Assembly: GCF_004366595.1 (NCBI RefSeq)
Contig: NZ_SORE01000003.1
Span: forward strand, 186,001 to 250,000
Reading direction: 5' to 3'
DNA length: 64,000 nt
Origin: Paraburkholderia rhizosphaerae
Lineage (GTDB): Bacteria; Pseudomonadota; Gammaproteobacteria; Burkholderiales; Burkholderiaceae
Below, piece by piece: positions 1 through 9,505 of the stretch. The position numbers were made by a program, and so were the translations under genes. A model generated the notes under the pieces. The model did not search any database. It was not told the origin of the DNA and worked only from the letters and a program-made list of their open reading frames with translations. How positions within the stretch are numbered: the stretch's first letter is position 1; every line of letters begins with the position of its first letter.

Positions 1-931
1 GCGCGCGGCCGGTGCCGGCTAGATCGAGCGCGGTGCCATGATCGACCGACGTGCGGATGATCGGCAAACCGAGTGTCACGTTGATGCCTTCACCGAACGT
101 CGCGTACTTCAGCACCGGCAAGCCCTGGTCATGGAACATCGCGAGCACGCAATCGGCTTCGGTCAGATAGCGCGGCTGGAACAGCGTATCGGCCGGATAC
201 GGTCCGCGCGCATCGATGCCCATCGCGTTCGCCTGCTTCAGCGCCGGCGCGATCACGTCGATTTCCTCGCGGCCGAGATAACCGTTCTCGCCCGCATGCG
301 GATTGAGGCCGGTCACCAGAATGCGCGGCGCCGGCAGGCCAAAGTGATGCCGTAAATCATGATCGATGATGCGCAGCGTATCGACGATGCCCGCGATGCT
401 CAGCGCGGCCGCCACATCCTTCAACGGCAGATGCGTGGTCGCGAGCGCGACGCGCAGCGGACGCGGCCCCGTGCCGGCGAGCATCATTACGACATGCGGT
501 GTTTGCGTGCGTTCGGCGAGATATTCGGTGTGGCCGGTGAATGGCACACCGGCATCGTTGATCGTGCTTTTTTGCAGCGGCGCAGTGACGATCGCATCGA
601 AGCTGCCCGCCAGCGCGCCGTCGATTGCGGCGTCGAGCAGCGCCAGCACATAGCGGCCGTTGGCCGCATCGAGCTTGCCCGGTTGCGACGGCGCGCCAAG
701 CGGATGGTGCCGGACCTCGACGCGCCCTTGCAACGCGCTCCAGTCGATGCCAACCGCCTGTGCGCGCCCGGCGAGCAGCGCCGCATCGCCAAGCACGGTG
801 AAACGCGCGTCCGGCCAATGGGCGCCCGCCGCCGCGAGCGCCTGCGCGGTCAACTCCGGACCCACACCCGCCGGCTCACCCGTCGTGATGGCGATACTCA
901 ATGGTGCCGAAGATGAAATGGCGGACGTCAT
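1..931 (-). CDS. pdxA: 4-hydroxythreonine-4-phosphate dehydrogenase (partial, C-terminus outside window)
   Basis: NAD-dependent oxidation and decarboxylation of 4-phosphohydroxy-L-threonine in DXP-dependent pyridoxal phosphate synthesis, cytosolic. The translation begins [20 protein letters not shown] and continues [13 protein letters not shown], the characteristic PdxA N-terminal motif. Near the left edge it reads [18 protein letters not shown], the conserved C-terminal block. About 310 residues are visible, so roughly 20-30 are missing beyond base 1. The ATG at 931 lies 9 bp after the surA stop, so the gene is the third cistron of lptD-surA-pdxA. In related genomes rsmA (ksgA) follows, but that would lie outside the window. 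Identification is firm; the incompleteness comes only from the window edge. Confidence 0.95.
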   Translation of the reverse strand, partial: MTSAISSSAPLSIAITTGEPAGVGPELTAQALAAAGAHWPDARFTVLGDAALLAGRAQAVGIDWSALQGRVEVRHHPLGAPSQPGKLDAANGRYVLALLDAAIDGALAGSFDAIVTAPLQKSTINDAGVPFTGHTEYLAERTQTPHVVMMLAGTGPRPLRVALATTHLPLKDVAAALSIAGIVDTLRIIDHDLRHHFGLPAPRILVTGLNPHAGENGYLGREEIDVIAPALKQANAMGIDARGPYPADTLFQPRYLTEADCVLAMFHDQGLPVLKYATFGEGINVTLGLPIIRTSVDHGTALDLAGTGRA

Positions 932-940
932 GATCGAACG

Positions 941-2302
941 TTATTGCAACGTACCGGGCGCGGCTTTGTAGTCGACATACGCAGTATCGCGCAGTTCACG
1001 CAGCCAGTCCGCGTACGCCTGCTCGGCCTTGCGCTGGCCGATTGCCTGGCGCGCCAGATCCATCTGCTGCGCAACCGAGCCTTCCGCCTCGCGGCGGCCC
1101 AGCACCTGGATCAGGTGGTAACCGTATTCGGTCCGCACCGGGTCGCTGATCTGGCCATCCTGCAGGCTGTTCATGGCCCGCTCGAATTCCGGCACCGTCT
1201 CGCCGGGGCTGACCCAGCCAAGGTCGCCGCCTTGCGACGCCGAGCCGTCCTGCGAATAGGTGCGTGCGAACTTGTCGAAGTCGCCGCCGCCCTGCTGGAT
1301 TTGCTGCTTGATTTCGAGCAGCTTTTCACGCGCTTGCGGCTCCGACTGCCCGTCGCCGACACGCAACAGAATGTGCCGCACGTGCGTTTGCACGAGCTTG
1401 GCCGCATCGCCGGTCATGCCCTGGCCCGTGCGGCGATCGACGAGACGTACGATCTCGAAGCCGTCGCTGGTGCGGATCACCGTCGGATTCACCTGCCCCG
1501 CGCGCAGCGTCGACGCAGCCGTGACGAATTCCGGCGGCAGCTTCGACGGCGACAGAAAGCCCATATCGCCGCCCTTGCTCGCGTCCTTCGCCTGCGAGTT
1601 CGACTTTGCAAGCTTTTCGAAATCATCGCCGCTGCCACTCATTGCCTGTTTCAGCAGATCGTCAGCTTTTTTCTGTGCGGCTTCGATGTCGGTTTGCGAC
1701 GCGTTCAGTGGCGCCGCGATGAAGATATGCTCGAAGCGCAGGTCGCTCGTCATGCCGGCGCTCGGTCCGCGCTGGCTGGCAATGTAGTTCGCGACTTCCG
1801 CGTCCGACACGGTGATCTTGCTATCCACTTCCTTTTCGCGCAGCCGCGACAGGACCAGTTCGGTTTTCGCGTCGCCGGTAAAGGTCGACCAGGGCACGCC
1901 TTCAGCCTCGATGCGCGCGCGGTACACCGCGAGCGTCATGTTGTTCGCCTGCGCGAGACGCTCGAGCGTGCGTTGCACGGTTGCGTCATCGACTGTGATG
2001 TTGTCTTCGCGCGCCTTCTGCAGCTGAATGCGTTCGAGCACCATCTGGTTCAGCACCTGCTGGCGCAACTGATCCGCGGGCGGAATGGGTGCGTGCTGCT
2101 GATTCAGCCGGCGCGTGATCAGTCCCATGCGCTCGTCGAGCTCGCGCTGCGTGATCACGCCGTTGTTCACCACGGCGGCGATCGTATCGACCGTCTGGCC
2201 ACTGCCGTTGTTGAGCGCCTGGGCTTGCGCGGGCGCCGTCGACAGGAGGAACGCGGCAGCCGCGACCCCGGTCGCGAAGGTTGCCAAACGAAGCTTTTTC
2301 AT
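941..2302 (-). CDS. surA: Periplasmic peptidyl-prolyl isomerase/chaperone SurA
   Basis: Periplasmic chaperone for beta-barrel outer-membrane proteins, including LptD encoded just upstream. 453 residues from the ATG at 2302; the frame stays open further upstream but only this start gives a signal peptide (MKKLRLATF, hydrophobic core, then AQAQA around residue 30). A SurA N-terminal chaperone domain follows ([15 protein letters not shown]), then two parvulin domains. The first contains [11 protein letters not shown] and [13 protein letters not shown], the second [10 protein letters not shown] and [16 protein letters not shown], and the C-terminus reads [13 protein letters not shown]. Length is normal for the family. 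It sits 86 bp after lptD and 9 bp before pdxA, the conserved proteobacterial order, so it is probably co-transcribed with both. Confidence 0.97.
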   Translation of the reverse strand: MKKLRLATFATGVAAAAFLLSTAPAQAQALNNGSGQTVDTIAAVVNNGVITQRELDERMGLITRRLNQQHAPIPPADQLRQQVLNQMVLERIQLQKAREDNITVDDATVQRTLERLAQANNMTLAVYRARIEAEGVPWSTFTGDAKTELVLSRLREKEVDSKITVSDAEVANYIASQRGPSAGMTSDLRFEHIFIAAPLNASQTDIEAAQKKADDLLKQAMSGSGDDFEKLAKSNSQAKDASKGGDMGFLSPSKLPPEFVTAASTLRAGQVNPTVIRTSDGFEIVRLVDRRTGQGMTGDAAKLVQTHVRHILLRVGDGQSEPQAREKLLEIKQQIQQGGGDFDKFARTYSQDGSASQGGDLGWVSPGETVPEFERAMNSLQDGQISDPVRTEYGYHLIQVLGRREAEGSVAQQMDLARQAIGQRKAEQAYADWLRELRDTAYVDYKAAPGTLQ

Positions 2303-2388
2303 GATTCCCACAGATACTCCAATGATGTCGGGCCGATGATGCCTGTTCGCAGCCCGTCTCTTCGCCATTTTATTAGCGGCCGAAACCG

Positions 2389-4755
2389 TCACTCGAAATT
2401 GTTGAACCGGGATTCGGGCGGCGGCGGTGGCGGCGGCGGCGTATAACCGGCGACACTCGCGCGGAACGCGGTTACGAGCCCGTTGTCGACGCTCGACAGG
2501 CCCTTGAGCGTCAGCTGCGCAAGGAACCGCGTCGCGGAAGTCGCGAGACCCGATGTGTTGACCCCGTTCGCGTACTTTTGCACGCCGACGCCAAGCGTCC
2601 AGCAGTCGGCGTCGTACTGCATGCCGAACAGGCCGTCGACCAGCCGGTGACCTTGCATGTCGTAATTGACGCGCCCCACCACGAACACCCGGTGCGACAG
2701 CGGCCATTGCCCCGAGACAAGGATCTGGTTGATCGGCTGGTTGTCGAGCGTCGTGTTCGCGCGCGTGTAGCGGTAGCCGAGGTTGATCACCTTGCCCGTT
2801 TCGGGACTGAACCCGAAACCGACGCTGGATTTCACCAGCTGATTGTTGTCAGCATTATATTGGAACGCAGTTTCCGACGCGAAACCCGGACCGAGCTTCA
2901 GCGATGCGCCGACGATCAGGTCCGAATGGCGCGCGGTGGTTTGCGACTGGCCGGGAAACAGCGTGACGCGCTGATCGGTGAAGTAGTACTGCTGCGCGAT
3001 TACGAAACGCGCGCGTTCGTCGCCGCTCGCCGCGTTGATAAAGCGCGATGTCAGCGCGGCGGTCAGCCGGTTCGCATCGGCGATCCGGTCGTTACCGACG
3101 AACGTGTTCGGCGTGAAGATCTCGGCCAGACCGAAGTCGGAGTCTGCCGTATCGAAGAGCGGCGCATCGTCCTGATTGCGGAACGGTGTGTACACGTAGT
3201 ACAGCCGCGGTTCGAGCGTCTGGATATAGTCCTGCCCGAACACGCGCACCGAGCGGTCGAAGATCAGCCCGGTATCGAACGTGAAGGTCGGAATCGATTC
3301 GGTGAAGTTCTTCGGCTGCCCCGGGACCGAATTCGTGCCGAGGTTGCTCAGGTCGTACGACGCGAAGTGATACTGGATCTTCGGCGTCACGAAGTAACCC
3401 GGCCCGACCACCGAGTACGACAGATACGGATTGAACAGGACCCGCTGACCTTCGGTCATGTTGTCCGCGGTGATCCGGAAGCGCGTGTAATCCGCTTCGG
3501 CTCCATAGTCGAAGCCGTTCACGTTGAACTTCGTGTACTTCACATTCAACTGCGGTTCGCGACCGTACGGCGGTAGCGAGCCCTGCAGCGTCTGCCAGTG
3601 CTGCTCGCGCGCGAGCACGGACCACGGACCGTTGTTATACGTGAGGCCGGCTTCCTGCTGGTACAGCAGCTGCGTGCCGTTCAGGAACTGGTTTGTCGTC
3701 GACGACAGGTCTTCCGGATACGTATTGTCCGAGACCTTGTTGTAGTAGACGTAGCCGCCGAACCCGTTACCGAAGTTCTGGTTGTGCTGGAAGTAGATCG
3801 CGTAGCGGTTGGTCTTCGTGATCGCATCGTCCGGCAGGAACTGGCCGGTGAACGTGCCGCTGTATGTCGGCGACAGATACCGGTAGTTCACGTCGGTCAG
3901 CACGCCGCGCCGCGAGATGATGCGCGGCGTCAACGTCAGGTCGCGGTTCGGCGCGATGTTGAAGTAGTACGGCAGCGACAGCTCGAAACCGTTATTCGAG
4001 CTCAGCGCGAAAGTCGGCGGCAAGATGCCGCTTTTGCGATCGCCGGACAGCGGAAACGACATCCACGGGCTCGCGAAGATCGGCACGCCCTGGAAAAACA
4101 GTACGCCATTGTGCGCGACACCTTCATCGGCACCGGTGTCAAAGTCGAACTCGGTGCCCTTGATGTACCACGCCGGATTGGTCTCGCACTGGCACGCGGT
4201 GTACGTGGCATGAGAAAAAACCGAGCGCTCGCTGTCGAGCAGATCGACGCGCTGCGCACTGCCCGAGCCGCCGGTCACCGTGAAGCGGTACTTCGGCGCG
4301 GTCATGAAACCTTCGTTCGACTCGATCTTCAGGTGCGCCTCGGGACCGACGAACAGTGCACCATTGCCGCTCAGGCGCACGTTGCCGAACGCGTCGGCCA
4401 TGTCGGTATCCTGATCGTAGTGCAGCGCGTCCGCCTTGATCACCGACGTCGCCTGGCGCACCTCGGCCGAACCTTTCGCCGCAACGTCGCGATCCGCCGT
4501 GCCGGTCGTCGAATCGCTGAGCACGAAGGTGGCGGCACGCTCGCCGGTCGGCACGGTGTGGTCTTCGAGCTGCGGGGCGAGCTGCAAATCCCACGGCGAG
4601 TCGAGCCGCTGCGCCTGCGCCGCCTGGCCCACGAGCTGCGCGTGCGCAAGCGCGGGAAAGAGCCCGGGCACGGCAACCAGTGCCGCGACAAGCCGCCTTG
4701 TGCGCGGCAAGCCGTCGCAAGATGAGTGGATTCGGAAAAGCTGTCTAGGCGGCAT
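2389..4755 (-). CDS. lptD: LPS-assembly protein LptD
   Basis: Outer-membrane translocon that, with LptE, inserts lipopolysaccharide into the outer leaflet. 788 residues. A basic N-terminus and hydrophobic stretch ending FPALAHA form the signal peptide. An OstA-like periplasmic domain follows ([19 protein letters not shown]), then a long beta-barrel with alternating aromatic strands ([20 protein letters not shown]). Cysteines in the mature part are the pair in [12 protein letters not shown] and the one in [10 protein letters not shown], placed as expected for the inter-domain disulfides that LptD needs. Odd: the protein ends with eight consecutive prolines followed by ESRFNNFE, encoded by a GGC/GGT-rich tract near 2420-2445. 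First gene of lptD-surA-pdxA. Confidence 0.97.
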   Translation of the reverse strand: MPPRQLFRIHSSCDGLPRTRRLVAALVAVPGLFPALAHAQLVGQAAQAQRLDSPWDLQLAPQLEDHTVPTGERAATFVLSDSTTGTADRDVAAKGSAEVRQATSVIKADALHYDQDTDMADAFGNVRLSGNGALFVGPEAHLKIESNEGFMTAPKYRFTVTGGSGSAQRVDLLDSERSVFSHATYTACQCETNPAWYIKGTEFDFDTGADEGVAHNGVLFFQGVPIFASPWMSFPLSGDRKSGILPPTFALSSNNGFELSLPYYFNIAPNRDLTLTPRIISRRGVLTDVNYRYLSPTYSGTFTGQFLPDDAITKTNRYAIYFQHNQNFGNGFGGYVYYNKVSDNTYPEDLSSTTNQFLNGTQLLYQQEAGLTYNNGPWSVLAREQHWQTLQGSLPPYGREPQLNVKYTKFNVNGFDYGAEADYTRFRITADNMTEGQRVLFNPYLSYSVVGPGYFVTPKIQYHFASYDLSNLGTNSVPGQPKNFTESIPTFTFDTGLIFDRSVRVFGQDYIQTLEPRLYYVYTPFRNQDDAPLFDTADSDFGLAEIFTPNTFVGNDRIADANRLTAALTSRFINAASGDERARFVIAQQYYFTDQRVTLFPGQSQTTARHSDLIVGASLKLGPGFASETAFQYNADNNQLVKSSVGFGFSPETGKVINLGYRYTRANTTLDNQPINQILVSGQWPLSHRVFVVGRVNYDMQGHRLVDGLFGMQYDADCWTLGVGVQKYANGVNTSGLATSATRFLAQLTLKGLSSVDNGLVTAFRASVAGYTPPPPPPPPESRFNNFE

Positions 4756-4992
4756 GTATTCGTTTGGCGAATCGGCCCGACCATCAGCTCATGCAGTCAC
4801 AATTACCGCCTGCACAAGCGACCCAGCGCAGTCGGATTGCCGAAGTCGGATTTGCGCAAATTGTTCGATCTATTCCAGCGGTGAGGCGGGCGGTCAAACG
4901 AGATATGCGAAGGCTGGCGCGAGCCGCGTCAAAAAAGTCGTGGGGTATTATATGGCAAGACGTTCTTAATCCCGTTTTTGGCCCAGGTTTTC
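4756..4992. promoter_or_regulatory. Divergent lptD / amgK promoter region
   Basis: The 237 bp between the two divergent starts must hold both promoters. A TATTAT element at 4946-4951, about 40 bp before the amgK ATG, is a plausible -10 box, but I see no good -35. The sequence AGTCGGATT occurs twice (about 4830 and 4847). No clear operator. Confidence 0.35.
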
Positions 4993-6084
4993 ATGACGCC
5001 GAGCTCCGCTCCTGCTTCCGCCTCAGGTTCCACTTCAGGTTCCGCCTCCCCTTCCCAACGCCTCGAGTTACTGACCGCCTGGCTTCGCACGCACGCCGAG
5101 CGCTACGGCCTCGATCTCGCGACCCTCGCTCCCGCTTCCGCCGACGCCAGCTTTCGCCGCTACTTCCGGCTCGCCCGCCGCGCGGCGCCGGCCGCGGCGC
5201 CTGGGACGGACGCCGCCCGGACGGTGATCGCGGTCGATGCGCCGCCGCCGGAGAAATGCCGCGAGTTTGTGCAGGTTGCCGGGTTGCTCGAGGCGGCGGG
5301 CGTGCACGTGCCGCGCATACTCGAAGCGGATTTCGACGCGGGCTTCATGCTCGTCACCGATCTGGGGACCGAACCGTATCTGACCGCGCTGAACGAAAAC
5401 AACGCCCGCCGCCTGATGCGCGATGCACTCGACGCGCTGATCCGCTGGCAATCGAGCTCGCGCGAACACGTGCTGCCTGCGTTCGACGACGCGTTCATGC
5501 ACCGCGAGATGGAGTTGATGCCCGAATGGTTCATCACACGCCACCTTGGCCGCGAAGTCGACGCAGCGACGCGCGGCGTGCTCGATCGGACCTTCGCGCT
5601 GCTCATCGCGAGCGCGCGGACGCAGCCGCAAGTCTTCATGCTGCGTGATTTCATGCCGCGCAACCTGATGATCGCGAGCCCAAATCCCGGTGTGCTCGAT
5701 TTCCAGGACGCGGTGACCGGACCGATCACCTACGATGTCGCGTCGCTGCTGCGCGACGCGTTTCTCAGCTGGGACGAGGCATTCGAGCTCGACTGCTTCG
5801 CGTACTACTGGGAGCACGCGAAAAAGGCCGGCTTGCCGGTCGATCCGGATTTCGGCGAGTTCTACCGGCAGCTCGAATGGATGGGCCTGCAGCGGCATAT
5901 CAAGGTGCTGGGACTGTTCTGCCGGATCCACTATCGCGACGGCAAGCCGCACTATCTGAAAGACCTGCCGCGCTTTATCGAATACGGGCGCAAGGTCGCG
6001 CAACGCTATGCACCGCTCGCGCCGTTCGCGAAGCTGCTCGACGATCTCGAAGGCCGCGCCGCCGAAGTCGGCTACACGTTCTGA
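4993..6084 (+). CDS. amgK: N-acetylmuramate/N-acetylglucosamine 1-kinase (APH-fold phosphotransferase)
   Basis: Phosphorylates the anomeric hydroxyl of MurNAc or GlcNAc recovered from the cell wall, bypassing de novo UDP-MurNAc synthesis; the next gene is the partner uridylyltransferase. 363 residues from ATG 4993; an in-frame TTG at 4978 would add five residues but has no advantage. The aminoglycoside-phosphotransferase fold is visible: PASADASFRRYFRL near the N-terminus, catalytic loop MLRDFMPRNLMI, and metal-binding VLDFQDAVTGPITYDVASLL. The loop keeps the catalytic Asp and Asn, but the position before Arg-Asp, often His in APH kinases, is Leu. The Ser/Ala-rich first 20 residues are probably disordered. 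It is 3 bp from murU, so the two are surely co-translated. Confidence 0.9.
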   Translation: MTPSSAPASASGSTSGSASPSQRLELLTAWLRTHAERYGLDLATLAPASADASFRRYFRLARRAAPAAAPGTDAARTVIAVDAPPPEKCREFVQVAGLLEAAGVHVPRILEADFDAGFMLVTDLGTEPYLTALNENNARRLMRDALDALIRWQSSSREHVLPAFDDAFMHREMELMPEWFITRHLGREVDAATRGVLDRTFALLIASARTQPQVFMLRDFMPRNLMIASPNPGVLDFQDAVTGPITYDVASLLRDAFLSWDEAFELDCFAYYWEHAKKAGLPVDPDFGEFYRQLEWMGLQRHIKVLGLFCRIHYRDGKPHYLKDLPRFIEYGRKVAQRYAPLAPFAKLLDDLEGRAAEVGYTF

Positions 6085-6087
6085 CCG

Positions 6088-6825
6088 ATGACGACACCGG
6101 CCACCCCCACCCTGCCGACTACCGCGATGATTTTCGCCGCGGGCCGCGGCGAGCGGATGCGACCGCTCACGGACCTCTGCCCGAAGCCGCTGCTCGAAGC
6201 GGGCGGCAAGCCGCTGATCGTCTGGCAGATCGAACGGCTCGCGGCCGCGGACATACGCACGATCGTGATCAATCATGCGTGGCTTGGCGAGCGGATCGAG
6301 ACGATGCTCGGCGATGGCTCGCGCTGGGGCGTGCAGTTGCGCTATTCGGCTGAAGGCGAGGCGCTGGAGACGGCAGGCGGGATCGCACAAGCGTTGCCGT
6401 TGCTCGAACCTGCCGGGCGCGCGGAAGTGTTCGTCGGCGTAGCTGGCGATGTCTATGCGGATTTCGACTACCGGATGCTGCATGAGCATGCGGCGCGGCT
6501 CGCGGCGTTGCCCGCGCCCGGCATGCACCTTGTGATGGTGCCGAACCCGGTGTTTCATCCTGACGGCGATTTCGCGCTGCGCGACGGCATGCTGTCGCTC
6601 GATGGCGTAGCGCGTCTTACCTTCGGCAGCATCGGCCTGTACGACACGCGGATGTTCCGCGATCTGCCACGCGGCACGCGGCGCGCGCTGACACCCTATT
6701 ATCGCGAAACGATCGCGCAAGGCCGCGCAAGCGGCGAGCTATATGAAGGGCGTTGGGAGAACGTCGGTACGCCCGCGCAGTTGCAGGCGCTCGATCGCGC
6801 GCTGCGCGCGGGCGAGGCGGGGTAA
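6088..6825 (+). CDS. murU: N-acetylmuramate alpha-1-phosphate uridylyltransferase
   Basis: Transfers UMP to MurNAc-1-phosphate to give UDP-MurNAc, the step after AmgK in peptidoglycan recycling. 245 residues of the sugar nucleotidyltransferase fold: AMIFAAGRGERMRPLT is the nucleotide-binding signature, CPKPLLEAGGKPLI follows with the conserved Lys, and ETAGGIAQALPLL and VGVAGDVYADFD hold the sugar-binding and metal Asp positions. The C-terminus YEGRWENVGTPAQLQALDRAL matches the MurU/GlmU-like family. Adjacent to and co-directional with amgK. A GlcNAc- or Man-1-phosphate transferase is less likely given the partner gene. Confidence 0.92.
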   Translation: MTTPATPTLPTTAMIFAAGRGERMRPLTDLCPKPLLEAGGKPLIVWQIERLAAADIRTIVINHAWLGERIETMLGDGSRWGVQLRYSAEGEALETAGGIAQALPLLEPAGRAEVFVGVAGDVYADFDYRMLHEHAARLAALPAPGMHLVMVPNPVFHPDGDFALRDGMLSLDGVARLTFGSIGLYDTRMFRDLPRGTRRALTPYYRETIAQGRASGELYEGRWENVGTPAQLQALDRALRAGEAG

Positions 6826-6911
6826 GGCGGCAGAGATAGACGCGACAGGCGCGAAAAACGCGCGTTGACTTCTGCTGCCAGTACATCGGGCCTGGCGCGC
6901 GGACGCGGTTC

Positions 6912-8882
6912 TCACCGGCGTGTGCCTTCACCGACATGCTCTTCACCCGCGCGATCCTCAACGGCGCGCCCTTCATCGACGGGCTGCGCACCAGCGCGCT
7001 CATCCCCGTCCTGCTCGTCGGCATTGATTTTTTGCGCCTGCTCCGCCCGCTGCTGCTGCAACGCCCACATCTGCGCAAACAGCCCGCCCATCCGGATCAG
7101 TTCCGCATACGTGCCGCGTTCGACGATCCGTCCACGGTCCATCACGATGATCTGCTGCGCGTGCACGACCGTCGACAGCCGATGCGCGATGATCAGCGTG
7201 GTGCGCTCACGCGCGATCTGATCGAGCTCGTGCTGAATCGCACGCTCGGAGCGTGAATCGAGCGCCGAAGTCGCTTCGTCGAACAGCAGCACCGGCGGGT
7301 TTTTCAGCAGCGTGCGCGCGATCGCGACACGCTGCTTCTCCCCGCCCGACAGCTTCAGACCGCGCTCGCCGACCGGCGTGTCGTACCCGCGCGGCAGACT
7401 TTCGATGAAGTCGTGAATATGCGCGGCGCGCGCCGCCGCGATCACTTCGTCGTGGCTCGCCGCTGGTCTGCCGTACGCGATGTTGTAGTAAATCGTGTCG
7501 TTGAACAGCACCGTATCCTGCGGCACGATGCCGATCGACGCGCGCAGCGAATCCTGCGTCACGTCACGAATGTCCTGCCCATCGATCGTAATCGCGCCGC
7601 CCTCTGCGCGATCCAGATCGTAAAAGCGGAACAGCAGCCGCGCGAGCGTCGATTTGCCCGAGCCGCTGTGGCCGACCACCGCTGTCGTCGTACCCGCGGG
7701 AATCGTGAAGCTCACGTTGTGCAAAATCGGACGCGCCGCTTCGTAGCAAAAATTCACATTGCTAAAGCGCACTTCAGCGCCGCCCACCCGGAGCGCCGGC
7801 GCCTGCGGCGCATCGGCCACTTCGCGCGGGGCGGCGAGCAGCGTGAACATCCGGTCCATATCGGTGAGGCTCTGCTTCAGTTCGCGATACACGACGCCGA
7901 GAAAATTCAGCGGAATGTACAACTGCAGCATGAACGTGTTGATCAGCACGAGGTCGCCCAGCGTGAGCCGGCCCGCCATCACACCCTGCGTCGCCCGCCA
8001 CAGAATGAACACGAGGCCGAGGCCAATAATGGCCTGCTGCCCGAAGTTAAGCGCGGACAGCGATTTCTGCGATTTGATCGCCGCCGCCCTGAAGCGCTTC
8101 AGGTTCTCGTCGTAGCGTTCCGCTTCCCACGCCTCGTTGCCGAAATACTTGACGGTCTCGAAGTTCAGCAGCGAATCGATCGCACGCGAGTTCGCGCGCG
8201 AATCGAGCTCGTTCATCGTGCGGCGGTAATGCGTGCGCCACTCGGTCACCTTCACCGTGTACGTCACATACGCGGCGAGCGCGATCAACGTAACGATCGC
8301 GTAGTACGCCTCGTAACGCACGACAAAGAACCCGAGCACGAGCCCGACTTCGACGAGCGTTGGCAGGATGCTGTACAGCGAGTACGAAATCAGTTGTGTG
8401 ATGCCGCGCGTGCCACGTTCGATATCGCGCGACATGCCACCCGTCTGCCGCTCGAGATGAAACCGCAGCGATAGCGAATGCAGGTGGCGAAACACTTTCA
8501 GCGCGAGTTGCCGTACCGCGCTTTCGGTGACTTTCGAAAAGAGCATTTCACGCAATTCGGTGAAGAGCGACGTGGAAAGCCGCACCACCGCGTACGCAAC
8601 CACGAGCAGCCCGACGCCGCTCAACAGCACGATGCCCGGCGCGTGTTCGGCGCGCCCGAGCGTGGTCAGATGCTGAACGGATGCGAGGTTGTCGACGATG
8701 CGCTTCATCACGACCGGCACACCGAGGTTCGCGACCTTAGCGCCGATCAGACAGCTGAGCGCGAACACGACGCGCCATTTGTAGGTGGCGAGATAGGGCA
8801 GCAGCGACACGATCGTCTGCCAGTCGTTGCGCGGCTGGTTCGAGATCGGCGCGGGCTCTCGGAGTGGGGCGAGACGGCGCAT
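6912..8882 (-). CDS. Atm1/HMT-type ABC exporter, fused permease and ATPase
   Basis: Half-transporter with an N-terminal six-helix membrane domain (about residues 35-330) and a C-terminal ATPase domain; it would act as a homodimer in the inner membrane. 656 residues from ATG 8882; the frame remains open upstream but that part is low-quality, Arg-rich sequence. Walker A is GHSGSGKST, the signature is LSGGEKQR, Walker B is PVLLFDEATSALD and the H-loop is IIAHRLSTV. NYDSRANSRAIDSLLNFETVKYF-type features (SRAIDSLLNFETVKYFGNE) are diagnostic of the Atm1/HMT1 family, which exports glutathione-linked metal or sulfur compounds. The tail after the ATPase is Gln/Glu/Ala-rich. Substrate is not readable. 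Convergent with murU. Confidence 0.88.
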   Translation of the reverse strand: MRRLAPLREPAPISNQPRNDWQTIVSLLPYLATYKWRVVFALSCLIGAKVANLGVPVVMKRIVDNLASVQHLTTLGRAEHAPGIVLLSGVGLLVVAYAVVRLSTSLFTELREMLFSKVTESAVRQLALKVFRHLHSLSLRFHLERQTGGMSRDIERGTRGITQLISYSLYSILPTLVEVGLVLGFFVVRYEAYYAIVTLIALAAYVTYTVKVTEWRTHYRRTMNELDSRANSRAIDSLLNFETVKYFGNEAWEAERYDENLKRFRAAAIKSQKSLSALNFGQQAIIGLGLVFILWRATQGVMAGRLTLGDLVLINTFMLQLYIPLNFLGVVYRELKQSLTDMDRMFTLLAAPREVADAPQAPALRVGGAEVRFSNVNFCYEAARPILHNVSFTIPAGTTTAVVGHSGSGKSTLARLLFRFYDLDRAEGGAITIDGQDIRDVTQDSLRASIGIVPQDTVLFNDTIYYNIAYGRPAASHDEVIAAARAAHIHDFIESLPRGYDTPVGERGLKLSGGEKQRVAIARTLLKNPPVLLFDEATSALDSRSERAIQHELDQIARERTTLIIAHRLSTVVHAQQIIVMDRGRIVERGTYAELIRMGGLFAQMWALQQQRAEQAQKINADEQDGDERAGAQPVDEGRAVEDRAGEEHVGEGTRR

Positions 8883-8991
8883 TGACGTTATGGGGAAAAC
8901 GGGTGGAAAACGCGGACCGGTTGAACGACCGGCTGGCCCATGCGGACCGGCAATACAGCGGCCGCACCGGCGCGCCGCTTGCGCGGCACGC

Positions 8992-9021
8992 CTGACCCGC
9001 GCGTGCGCTTTCCCGTACAAT
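8992..9021 (+). promoter_or_regulatory. Candidate sigma70-type promoter for the thioesterase gene
   Basis: CTGACC at 8992-8997 and TACAAT at 9016-9021, 18 bp apart, resemble -35 and -10 boxes. They lie about 75 bp before the thioesterase start in the divergent region between it and the ABC exporter gene. Confidence 0.4.
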
Positions 9022-9097
9022 TCGTGATCCCAGTATTGTCGCAGAAGCCGGAATGCCGCGCTGCGCGTGGATTTACCGATACCGGCCCACTCTTCCG

Positions 9098-9505
9098 ATG
9101 GACACCCCGATGACCGAAATCACCCAACTCCCGCAGAAGTCCTGCGCATTGCGCGTGGTGCCGCAGCCCTCCGATGCGAACGTGCATGGCGATGTGTTCG
9201 GTGGCTGGATCATGGCGCAGGTCGATATCGCGGGCTCGATACCGGCGAGCCGGCGCGCAAACGGACGGGTCGCGACGGTCGCGGTCAATTCATTCGTGTT
9301 CAAGCAACCGGTGTTTGTCGGCGATCTGCTGAGCTTCTACGCGGACATCGTGAAGACCGGCAACACATCGGTGACGATTGAGGTCGAGGTGTACGCGCAG
9401 CGGATGAGTTTCGCGCAGGAAGTGGTGAAAGTGACCGAAGCCACGCTCACCTATGTCGCGACCGACAGCGACCGCCGGCCGCGCGCATTGCCGGCGCTCG
9501 ATTGA
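9098..9505 (+). CDS. YciA-like acyl-CoA thioesterase (hotdog fold)
   Basis: Hydrolyses acyl-CoA to free acid and CoA in the cytosol. About 135 residues. The hotdog core is clear: PSDANVHGDVFGGWIMAQVD is the YciA-type active-site segment with its Asn/His and Asp, followed by ATVAVNSFVFKQPVFVGDLL and the strand-rich second half. The start is uncertain: ATG 9098 (MDTPMTEI) and ATG 9110 (MTEI) are both possible, neither with a strong ribosome-binding site; an ATG at 9053 would add an unlikely basic leader. The gene ends on the base immediately before the stop codon of the convergent GGDEF/EAL gene. Confidence 0.88.
   Translation: MDTPMTEITQLPQKSCALRVVPQPSDANVHGDVFGGWIMAQVDIAGSIPASRRANGRVATVAVNSFVFKQPVFVGDLLSFYADIVKTGNTSVTIEVEVYAQRMSFAQEVVKVTEATLTYVATDSDRRPRALPALD

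Noticed and set aside
944..2446. 500-codon plus-strand frame opposite surA
   Set aside because: Antisense shadow of surA with no recognisable domain; the opposite strand has an unambiguous SurA.
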